A DNA stretch of 64,000 nt from assembly GCA_947501805.1 (NCBI GenBank), contig CANMXJ010000022.1, positions 1 through 64,000 of the forward strand. The letters are read 5' to 3'. How positions within the stretch are numbered: the stretch's first letter is position 1; every line of letters begins with the position of its first letter. The DNA comes from an uncultured Sulfitobacter sp. (GTDB taxonomy: Bacteria > Pseudomonadota > Alphaproteobacteria > Rhodobacterales > Rhodobacteraceae). The notes below the pieces were generated by a model that saw only the letters and a program-made list of their open reading frames with translations, searched no databases and was not told the origin of the DNA. The translations under genes were made by a program, and so were the position numbers. Positions 25,091 through 33,041 of the stretch are shown here, piece by piece.

Positions 25091-26250
25091 TTTTGGCTTT
25101 GTTGTATCAGCATGTTGGAAAGCTCTTTGTCGTATGCATCGAGACGTTGCAGACCACGCGCAAAAGACTCCTGTGCGTTCCGGGCCAGTTCCTCGCGGTT
25201 ATCATAGGCTTCGATAATAGTCTTCAGGATCACATCCCCCTCCTCCGATGTGCAGTCGACAATGTGTGAATACCCAAGGGTTCCAAAGAGTCCTTCAAAC
25301 TTGCGGCTGTACGCCATGGGCACCACAGGGACACCTGAAGAGAAGGCCGCGATGCAGGCATGCATACGCGCGCCCATAAAAAAATCGAGGCCGGAGATAT
25401 AGCTTTTGGCGTCTTGTGGGGTCTTGAACGCGGGCGCGACCAATGCCTGCGGAAAGTCGCGCGCCAAGGCGAGACATGCGGCGTAATCGTCTTCCATACC
25501 GTCCCGGTTTTCTGCAATCACATGGCCAACAAGATGGACTTCGCAGTTGGGAACCTGCGTCGTAAAATAAGTAATGATATTGCGAATGAGGTTTGGGTAA
25601 TCGGATTTCAAGTCAAACATGTTCTTACCACTATACCCCCCCATCATCAGCAGGCCTGAAATATTAAGGCCAATGCGCGTGGTTTCATTCCCGGATTCTA
25701 GGGGTTTCGTATAGGGCAGCCGCAAAGCAACATCGGACGCCTCTATCACGTCACGCTCAAGTCCGATTTCGCTTATGTATGCTGTTGATTTGCTGTCGCG
25801 CGTCGTTACCACAGCCGAACGGCGGATCGAGTGTTTTGCCAGGGCCCGCCACAGCCGGTTCTTGAAAGGGCCGATGGTCTGGGGGGCCATTATCAAAGGC
25901 AGCCCCATGATATGGGCAATGTATTGAGGCAGCAGGATCTGATAAATTCTTTTACTTCCGTAGATGTCGGAGAAGCTGTCTCCGCCAGCAATTTCGACAA
26001 CCAGATCACAATCACGCAAAGCCTGCCACACGCCCCAGGGCTTGCGGACAGGGCGCACAATGCGTTCTGTGATATCAGGCCCCGAAACACAGCTTTCACG
26101 CCCTGAGGACCCGATCAGGATCACCATTTCGATTTCTTGACCCACCGATTGTGCAACACGGCGAATAGCCGTGACATTGGCAACTGTAAGCGCGCCCACG
26201 CCGAGATTGTCATTTCGGCTATCATGTCCAATCAATGCAATCTTAATCAT
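25087..26250 (-). CDS. Polysaccharide pyruvyl transferase family protein
   Basis: A 387-residue protein of the WcaK/CsaB family, which puts a ketal-linked pyruvate from PEP on a sugar of the polymer. Signature stretches: KIALIGHDSRNDNLGVGALT, PLIMAPQTIGPFKNRLWR, VVTTRDSKS and the late MGARMHACIAAFSSGVPVVPM with the catalytic histidine. ATG 26250 is the sensible start; the frame extends to 26295. It leads the operon with wzy and a glycosyltransferase. The FrhB-like protein at 15950 is a usual companion of this family. Confidence 0.88.
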   Translation of the reverse strand: MIKIALIGHDSRNDNLGVGALTVANVTAIRRVAQSVGQEIEMVILIGSSGRESCVSGPDITERIVRPVRKPWGVWQALRDCDLVVEIAGGDSFSDIYGSKRIYQILLPQYIAHIMGLPLIMAPQTIGPFKNRLWRALAKHSIRRSAVVTTRDSKSTAYISEIGLERDVIEASDVALRLPYTKPLESGNETTRIGLNISGLLMMGGYSGKNMFDLKSDYPNLIRNIITYFTTQVPNCEVHLVGHVIAENRDGMEDDYAACLALARDFPQALVAPAFKTPQDAKSYISGLDFFMGARMHACIAAFSSGVPVVPMAYSRKFEGLFGTLGYSHIVDCTSEEGDVILKTIIEAYDNREELARNAQESFARGLQRLDAYDKELSNMLIQQSQK

Positions 26251-26393
26251 GGTGCAGGCTCTGCATTTTTGGTTACTCAACGAGGTGTGTTCCACCTATA
26301 GTGTGGGCTGCACGTAAGATACCATTAAGATTGTATGTATGTCTGATCAAGTAGATGGTCTTTGCAGCGTTCTGCTGCCAATCACCAAGATAA

Positions 26394-29300
26394 TCAGCCC
26401 ATGAAAGTGCCATCCATAAGCATTGGAGATACGAAACCATCGTACCCGTTACTCACCTCATCATAAGACCAGTCTGTGATATCATCATACCATAGTTCCT
26501 GAAGCTCCATATCTGTACTGGCCGGTGTAAAGGGTACGGACCCGAATTCATCCGAAAACTGCGTTTCGCCCGGCAGCGGATCAAAAAATTCACTATATCT
26601 TTCAAGTTGATCCATCGCGTTCTTCACCTCTTCTGAGGGAATAGGCGAAACAGGCAGGGCATCTTCAATCAATGGATTGTCATAGGCTTCAACATCGAGG
26701 TCAAAGTTGTCAATCTGGCCTTCGAAGGTTTGGTTATCCGAGGGGTTTCCGAAAGTCCGGACCCAGTAGTCCGAGCCCTCGATGTTACCGGCGGTATCAA
26801 CGGATGCCACTTCTTGAGCGCCAACACCGTCGTGCTCGCTACTTACCTCATCGTCAGCCCATTCTGTAACATCATTATGCCATAGATTCTGAAGCTCTAC
26901 GTCTACACTGGACGATGTGAGCGGTATGGCCTCTATACCATCAGCTACTTGCGCTTCACCCGGCAAAGGATCAAAAAATTCATCTGAAATTTCAACCTGA
27001 TCCAATGCGTTCTTCACCTCACTTGGGAGGCTAGATGACACAGGTAAGACAGCTTCAATCAATTGATTGTCATAAGCTTCAAAACCGAGGTCGAAGTTAT
27101 CAATCTGGTTTTCAAAGGTCTGCTTGCCCCAGAAGTTTCCACAAGTCAGGTCCCAGTACACTATTCCATTCACGTTACCGGCGGTATCAACAAATGACCC
27201 TTCCGGATCATAGAGACCATCGTACCCGTTACTTACCTCATCATAAGCCCAGTCTGTAACATCTTCGTACCATAGATCTTGAGGCTCTGGCTCCATGCTG
27301 GCCTGTGCAAGCGGTCCGGGCACAAGATCTTCCGGCATTGGATTTTGAGGTTCCAGATCTATATCGTCCGGCGTGACAGGTGTGGACACGACATCTTCCG
27401 GCAATGGGGTTTCATCCGGCAAAACATCAACAGGTTCATCAATGGTTTCAACCTGATCCAGCCCGTTCTTAAAGTCCTCCGAAGAGCTGATCAGCACAGG
27501 TAGAGCGCCCTCAACCAATGGATAGTCATAGGCTTCAACATCAAGCACAAAGTCGCTAATTTGGCCTTCGAAGGTTTGCTTGCCCCAGGAATTTCCAAAA
27601 GTCAGGTCATAGTACGTCATGCCCTTCATGTTGCCGATGGCATCAACCGATGCCGCCTCTTGGCCATCAACATCAATGGTTAAAAGCTCCGACTTTCCGT
27701 CAAAGAATATAGAGATATCGTGGCTGTTTCCATCGTTCAGCTCCACACCCGCCGTCGTCACTCCGATGGCTCCGGTGTCCAGAAACAGGATAAGTTTCAG
27801 ATTTCCATCGATATCTGTACTCAGCAAGAAGCTGTCATGAATACGTGCAACCTCGCCATGGCTGACACCAGCAGCATCTGCTTTGAGGGTCATCGACATC
27901 TCGAAGGTATCGGTGCCAAAGAAGCGTGCTAAGACCTCCTTGGGAACAGAAGATGCACTGGTTGTATTCCCAATTACCAAAGCTTTCCCGCCACCGTCCG
28001 CTGCTTCGACAAATATCCGGGAGTTGGCAACATCAGAGCTTTCACCATAATGATGTTGCTGGAAGTTGCCGGTGGCGGCGTCCATGCTCAATACGGCACT
28101 GCCAGCCACTTCGACATTGGTTGTCTCTGTATAGCTTTCCCCATTTTCCAGGACAACGCGCAAGCTGGCGGTATAAATCCCGGCGCTTGCATATGTGTGC
28201 TGCACCGATATGCCTGTGCCTGTGCTCCCATCCCCGAAATCCCAATGGAATTCGGTCCCTTCAGGCAATGCGCTGGCCGAGAGACCATGCGTTTCGCTTG
28301 CATCAAAAACAATTTTCTGAGGTGTATATAGAACAGAAGAAAGGTTGAAGAGCGGTTCAACATCATTGTCGGACTGACCGGGCAACAGGCGTTCAGCACC
28401 CGCATCATTCTGAGCGATCGTACCATCCGTGCGTACTGTGATATTTTCTACGCTGTCATCTTCGAGCGTCGAAGTGATGAATTCGTTTTCATAAAACCCC
28501 TCTTTCTGAGGGTCATGGTTCTGTACCAGAATGTTCCCATCAACCTGCCAATCCGCCTGACCAGTATAGCCAGAAACGGATTCACTGACATTACGGTCAA
28601 TCACCACATTACGGGAATCCCCGGCAACGGTGATATAGGGCGACGAAGAAAACTCGGGATCATCGGTATTGATGGAAAGCACAGTGTTGTTGCGCACAAT
28701 CAGATTGTTGGTCTCTCCCACCGTGATGCCATGAGCATGTCCGTTCAGGATCACATTCTCTTCGATGGTAATATTTTGATAGTAGCTGTCGATACCAGCA
28801 CCTGTCTGATCCACAATCTGGTTGCGCATGAATAATGTCTGGACGGTGCTACCTTCTCCGATGTCAAACGTATTCCCGCGAATGATCATGTCGGAAGAAG
28901 TGGTGTTACCAAGATTCATGATTTGCATCATATCCGCGTGATCGCCAGAGCTGGCAACCGTTTTGAAATCATGGATATAATTATCTTCGATAAACGCTGT
29001 TCTAATAGCGCTAAAGTTCATGCCATCTGACCGGATGGAATGTACGTCATTTCCAGTAACCGTAAGGTTCTCCACCTCAGAGAAAAGCATGCCACGATAC
29101 CACATGGAAAATTCGCTGTCTGTAACAGCGATGTCCTTACTATTTTCAACAAAAAGACCTTTGCCCCGCCCGGTTCCATCTTCTGCTTCTGAAACACCTT
29201 GGGCAGGTGTACCTTCGAATAAGGCGTTCTCGAAGGAGATGTTTTCACTATTACGAACGACAAAGGGTTCATACCAGATGGCACCGGTCGCGTGGTAGGA

Positions 29301-29543
29301 TTTGAACGTGATGTCCTCGAAGGTCATGTTCTTGGCACCGTTCAGCGTCATCTCTGAAATGATGGCAGGATTGTTCGGATCATCTGAAACTATGGTGATG
29401 GGCGTTGCGTAATTCAGGTGCTGATACTTCAGGTTAAGGCTGCCATAATCGCCACCCGCCATGCGAATGGTTTCTCCACCCGTCGAACTTGCCAACGCCG
29501 TATAGAGTTCGCTGACAGTTGATACCGTGTAAACATGCGCCAT
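26394..29543 (-). CDS. Large beta-helix/PKD/LamG protein, likely type I secretion cargo
   Basis: A 1049-residue acidic protein without a signal peptide. Residues about 1-390 are a parallel beta-helix (ENYIHDF-, NNLIVRNNTV- and NVVIDRNV-type repeats), as in polysaccharide lyases and epimerases. A PKD domain follows (about 400-480, WDFGDG at 434-439), then a LamG-like sandwich (about 484-670). The rest is acidic and repeated: a block from the LamG end (QTFEGQI, EAYD, LPV) appears three times, starting at residues 633, 785 and 915. No RTX nonapeptides are visible. The type I system genes lie just upstream in the same direction. It is probably exported to the matrix and binds or cuts the exopolysaccharide. 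Confidence 0.8.
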   Translation of the reverse strand: MAHVYTVSTVSELYTALASSTGGETIRMAGGDYGSLNLKYQHLNYATPITIVSDDPNNPAIISEMTLNGAKNMTFEDITFKSYHATGAIWYEPFVVRNSENISFENALFEGTPAQGVSEAEDGTGRGKGLFVENSKDIAVTDSEFSMWYRGMLFSEVENLTVTGNDVHSIRSDGMNFSAIRTAFIEDNYIHDFKTVASSGDHADMMQIMNLGNTTSSDMIIRGNTFDIGEGSTVQTLFMRNQIVDQTGAGIDSYYQNITIEENVILNGHAHGITVGETNNLIVRNNTVLSINTDDPEFSSSPYITVAGDSRNVVIDRNVSESVSGYTGQADWQVDGNILVQNHDPQKEGFYENEFITSTLEDDSVENITVRTDGTIAQNDAGAERLLPGQSDNDVEPLFNLSSVLYTPQKIVFDASETHGLSASALPEGTEFHWDFGDGSTGTGISVQHTYASAGIYTASLRVVLENGESYTETTNVEVAGSAVLSMDAATGNFQQHHYGESSDVANSRIFVEAADGGGKALVIGNTTSASSVPKEVLARFFGTDTFEMSMTLKADAAGVSHGEVARIHDSFLLSTDIDGNLKLILFLDTGAIGVTTAGVELNDGNSHDISIFFDGKSELLTIDVDGQEAASVDAIGNMKGMTYYDLTFGNSWGKQTFEGQISDFVLDVEAYDYPLVEGALPVLISSSEDFKNGLDQVETIDEPVDVLPDETPLPEDVVSTPVTPDDIDLEPQNPMPEDLVPGPLAQASMEPEPQDLWYEDVTDWAYDEVSNGYDGLYDPEGSFVDTAGNVNGIVYWDLTCGNFWGKQTFENQIDNFDLGFEAYDNQLIEAVLPVSSSLPSEVKNALDQVEISDEFFDPLPGEAQVADGIEAIPLTSSSVDVELQNLWHNDVTEWADDEVSSEHDGVGAQEVASVDTAGNIEGSDYWVRTFGNPSDNQTFEGQIDNFDLDVEAYDNPLIEDALPVSPIPSEEVKNAMDQLERYSEFFDPLPGETQFSDEFGSVPFTPASTDMELQELWYDDITDWSYDEVSNGYDGFVSPMLMDGTFMG
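26397..27647 (-). repeat. Tandem LamG-derived protein repeats
   Basis: Within the large exported protein, a unit of about 130 residues recurs. The core begins VDTAGN or VDAIGN, then QTFE-QI-NFDL, EAYD-PLIE and LPV (residues 633-683, 785-835, 915-965). It is followed by KNALDQVE and EFFDPLPGE blocks and an LW-DVT-W-DEVS block at 757, 887 and 1017 (period exactly 130). Copies have diverged, so the duplication is old or under changing selection. Confidence 0.8.
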
Positions 29544-29815
29544 TACGTCTCACTCTTCTGAATACGCTACAAAAACCCCCCGGAAACCTGAGGGCTACAT
29601 TCTGATTTGAGTTCACCGTTAGCTGGCGTACATGTTCAAAAGGTGGCGTGGTTATGACTAAATCTGTGCAATCAAGCCATAAGACCGGCCCTTCAGAAGC
29701 GGTTTTCCGCAGTCCTGAATGGCCAATCCAAGGTAGGATCAGGGTTGGAAAAGTTACTAATTCCAGCCAAAACAAAGGGCTACGCTATGAGGGAATATCC
29801 GCTTATCACCACAAT

Positions 29816-30000
29816 TTAAGGGCGCAGGTTCTTGCCGATTGCCTGCCCTGCAAGTTGATGACCTTTTGGCCCCCAATGTGTATCGCCAGAATAATAGACG
29901 TCCTGATTGCTTTTTGCCGCTTCAATCAGATGCGTGCGCAAATTTACAAAGATATCCCCAACCGTATGATCATCAGTGAAAGCCATGTTTTCCAGCCTTT
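29816..30000 (-). pseudogene. Frameshifted AlgX/AlgJ-like SGNH acetyltransferase remnant
   Basis: The last frame before the TAA at 29816 reads LRTHLIEAAKSNQDVYY, then SGDTHWGPKGHQLAG and AIGKNLRP. DTHWGPKG is the catalytic D-x-H-W block of AlgX/AlgJ-type polysaccharide O-acetyltransferases. Just upstream, in another frame, lies MAFTDDHTVGDIFVN, which joins smoothly if one base of the TTTT run near 29945 is removed. The body of the enzyme is missing: the fragment abuts the tolC-like gene. So an O-acetyltransferase gene once stood here and was mostly deleted. Confidence 0.55.
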
Positions 30001-30003
30001 CTG

Positions 30004-31488
30004 TTACCTGACAGACGTCTTGACAACCGCGTTGCGTGAAGCCGGAAGAGCCGCAGGCTTGGGGTCGCGGGGAGCGGGGTCTTTCTTTGCCCCTACCCCG
30101 TGGCCTGCACCCAGGCGCACGTTGATCTCGATAAACCCGCGCGTCTGCTGTTGCATCAGATCTGCCACCCTGCGATCCGCCTGCGCCACATTGCGCTGTG
30201 CATCAATCAGATCGCCCACTGTCGCTTCCCCGATGTCCAGCACATTGCGGGTCAGCTTTTCAGTCTCCCGGTAAAGTCGGGCAGCGCGGGTCGCGGACGT
30301 AAGGGAGGATGCTGTTGCATCATAATCCAGCAGAGCGTTCTCGACCTCCAGAATGGCGGTGAGCGTCGTGGATTTCCAGGTTTCATGCGCCTGGCGGGCT
30401 TGGGATTCACGTAAAGCCACACGGGCGCGCCCTGTCTCCAGCGGCAAGGACGGAAATGTCACCGACGGTCCAAAGTAATATTCCGGACGATGGGATCCCG
30501 GCCCAAGGGCGTTCAGTGTGATGAGCCCGTTTAACGACAGATTGGGATAAAGCGCTGCATTCGCAACGCCAATTTCGGTGACGGCCGTATAGTAACGACG
30601 TTCGGCAATGCGGATATCCGGACGGTTGCGCAGCAAATCGGCGGGGATACCGATCTGGGGTGACATGCGCGCGCGCGGCTGACCTGCCGGTTGGTGCAGA
30701 ATACGGGCAAGATCAGGCGGCAGTTGACCGGGCGCGCGGCCCGCGAGTACGGCCAATTCGTTTATGCGACCCGCAATCGACGCTTTCAATCCGGGCAATC
30801 CGGCGCGTACTTCAGCCGTACGGGCCTCGGCGCGCGCCACTTCAATACGGGTGACCTGCTCTGCTTTGCGCAAGTTCCGCGTCTGGCGCAACGTTTGCGT
30901 GGCTTGTGCAAGATTTCGCGTGGCCAGTACCAGCAAGCGTTGCTGATAGCGCAGGTCCACATAGGTATTGGACAAATTATAAAGCACCAAAAGCCGTGCG
31001 GCGTCTGTTTCGGCGTCTGCCAGTTCAACCCGTGCACCAGCAGCACGCAATTGGTCACGACGCCCTCCCCAAGGATCCAGCATCCATGACAGCCCCAGTT
31101 CTATCGGGCCACGCAGATGGGGTCCGGTCGAACCAACACCCTGACCACGGACATCAACGCTGCTGTTGATCATCCATTGACCGGGTACCGCACGTCTTTC
31201 CGCCCGCGCAGCGACAACACGCTCTGTTGCGATCTTAAGTGAAATATTGTCCTTCAGTGCCAGTGCGACCAGTCTATCAAGTGTGGAATCCTCAAGCTTC
31301 TGCCACCAGGCCGCGTTTTCAAGCAGAACAGGCACACTGGATTTTACCTGTTTGTAGCTGCCCAGAAACGGGAATTTGGGCGCGCGGTAGCCATCGGTTT
31401 CGGGCGCACAGCCGGACAGAGCCACTGCAATTGCAACAGCCGCACTGCACAGAAACCCCGTCGATGCGCGATTGCGGTATCCAGCCAT
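30004..31488 (-). CDS. TolC/NodT-like outer-membrane lipoprotein
   Basis: A 494-residue outer membrane efflux protein. The N-terminal signal ends in a lipobox (VALSGC, C27), so it is a lipidated NodT/CusC-type TolC homologue. The body shows the two-fold helical repeat with LSNTYVDLRYQQRLL and later GEATVGDLIDAQRNV and YPNLSLNG blocks. It provides the outer-membrane tunnel of the type I secretion system whose ATPase and adaptor lie directly upstream. It could also serve other efflux pumps. Confidence 0.87.
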   Translation of the reverse strand: MAGYRNRASTGFLCSAAVAIAVALSGCAPETDGYRAPKFPFLGSYKQVKSSVPVLLENAAWWQKLEDSTLDRLVALALKDNISLKIATERVVAARAERRAVPGQWMINSSVDVRGQGVGSTGPHLRGPIELGLSWMLDPWGGRRDQLRAAGARVELADAETDAARLLVLYNLSNTYVDLRYQQRLLVLATRNLAQATQTLRQTRNLRKAEQVTRIEVARAEARTAEVRAGLPGLKASIAGRINELAVLAGRAPGQLPPDLARILHQPAGQPRARMSPQIGIPADLLRNRPDIRIAERRYYTAVTEIGVANAALYPNLSLNGLITLNALGPGSHRPEYYFGPSVTFPSLPLETGRARVALRESQARQAHETWKSTTLTAILEVENALLDYDATASSLTSATRAARLYRETEKLTRNVLDIGEATVGDLIDAQRNVAQADRRVADLMQQQTRGFIEINVRLGAGHGVGAKKDPAPRDPKPAALPASRNAVVKTSVR

Positions 31489-31727
31489 AGTTTGCCTGCC
31501 CTGACTTGTCCCCTTTTACAGAGGATACGACTGCTCTCATGTCCTGCCGCCTTGTGCCGATTGATCGGTCATTGGTCTGTCGGGTGCAGGTTTTGAAATA
31601 TCTTATGTTAAGGCGGCCCAAGCTGGCAAGCCAGCCGCCGCGCTTTCGCCAGGGGCTGTGCTGTGCAATCCTCACTAACCCGAAAACGTCTTTGCAGACC
31701 TTCGCGCCGGGACGACATACAGGTGGA

Positions 31728-33041
31728 TTATTCGCGGAAGGCCCGGCGCAAATGGGTGGTGATGGGATGAACCAAATACGCCAGCACCGTACGCTCTCCG
31801 GTATGCAGATAAGCTTCTACCGGCATGCCGGGAATAAGAGCGGCGTCCCCTGTCCGGGCAAGTTCTGCAGGTGATACTGCCAGACCGACGCGGTAGAATT
31901 CCTGACCTGTCTGCGGGTCGGTGACCTTGTCAGCAGAAATCGATGTGACTTCGCCGCGAAGCTTTGGCACGGTTTGGGGATCATATGAGGAGAACACCAG
32001 ATCGGCACTTTGTCCCGGATGGACCTGATCAACGGATTGCGGATCAACGCGCACCTCGAAATCTATCCCCCGGGCCAAGGGAATAACCTGCATGATGGTC
32101 GCCCCTGGTGCCACAACCCCGCCTTTTGTGGAAACCTGCATCTCATGCACGATCCCGTCGCTGGGTGCGCGGATGTCGATGCGTTTGAGTTGGGCTGAAT
32201 GTGTCACAATCTCCAACGTCAGCTTGTCGACCTCAGCGGTTACGTCACGCAACTCGGTGATCACAGCCTCCTGAAACGCACGTTCGGTCTGGCGCAACTC
32301 CAGCTTGGCATCACGCCCTGCGGTCGCCGTATGCGCAAGATCTGCTTCCAGTCTGGCAAGCTCTCCGGCAAGCTGTGCGCGGGTTCTACGGGTCTGTGAA
32401 ACATCACTGCTCCGCGTCAGCCCCTGGGCTGACAACTTGTGCAAGTTATCGAGATCCTTGTCCACATAGCCGATCTGGGCGTTGATTGCCGCGATCTGGC
32501 CCTCAAGACCGGTGCGCTGGTTGTCCAGTTGGTTCAGGGTTTCGACCAGTTGTGCCTTCTTTCCCTGCATCATCTCGGCGCGGGTCACAAAAATTGCGGC
32601 TTCGCGCGCAGCCGTTTCTGTCGTGTCGGGTATGGCGACAGGAAGGTCAGGATAGTCGAAAACAGGGGCTGCCAGCCCTGCCTGTTCTGCACGCAGACGC
32701 GCCTGCAGCGGCAATGCAGCCGCAAGACGATTGCGCGAGATGCCCAGATTTACTTCCAGCAAGGTTGGATCAAGACGCATCAGAAGCGTGTCTTTTGACA
32801 CGATATCACCACTCTTCACATGGATGTCCGACACCAGACCACCATCAAGGCTTTGGACGATTTGGGGCTTGTCGCGCACAATTGCCTGACCGCTGGCCAC
32901 AACCGCACTGCTGATGGCAGTTGTTGCAGCCCAACCGCCCAACACCGCGATCAACACAAACGACCCTATCAGCCCCGCCAGACCTGCGCGGCGCAACCCC
33001 AGTTCGGGCTGTGTGTCCAAAGATGTATCTTGCGCGCTCAT
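31728..33041 (-). CDS. HlyD-family type I secretion adaptor
   Basis: A 437-residue membrane fusion protein. One N-terminal membrane helix (about residues 21-45), a lipoyl/barrel-sandwich half (VASGQAIVRDKPQIVQSLDG, GGLVSDIHVKSGDIV), a long coiled-coil hairpin (about 100-270), the second half lipoyl (IRAPSDGIVHEM) and a C-terminal GMPVEAYLHTGERTVLAYL, the HlyD/PrtE signature. It links the inner-membrane ATPase to the TolC-like pore. It overlaps the ATPase gene stop by four bases. Confidence 0.92.
   Translation of the reverse strand: MSAQDTSLDTQPELGLRRAGLAGLIGSFVLIAVLGGWAATTAISSAVVASGQAIVRDKPQIVQSLDGGLVSDIHVKSGDIVSKDTLLMRLDPTLLEVNLGISRNRLAAALPLQARLRAEQAGLAAPVFDYPDLPVAIPDTTETAAREAAIFVTRAEMMQGKKAQLVETLNQLDNQRTGLEGQIAAINAQIGYVDKDLDNLHKLSAQGLTRSSDVSQTRRTRAQLAGELARLEADLAHTATAGRDAKLELRQTERAFQEAVITELRDVTAEVDKLTLEIVTHSAQLKRIDIRAPSDGIVHEMQVSTKGGVVAPGATIMQVIPLARGIDFEVRVDPQSVDQVHPGQSADLVFSSYDPQTVPKLRGEVTSISADKVTDPQTGQEFYRVGLAVSPAELARTGDAALIPGMPVEAYLHTGERTVLAYLVHPITTHLRRAFRE

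Noticed and set aside
29648..30274. A long plus-strand open frame (about 208 codons) over the tolC-like gene end
   Set aside because: It runs antisense through the tolC 3' end and the acetyltransferase relic, has no ribosome site and no recognisable protein features.
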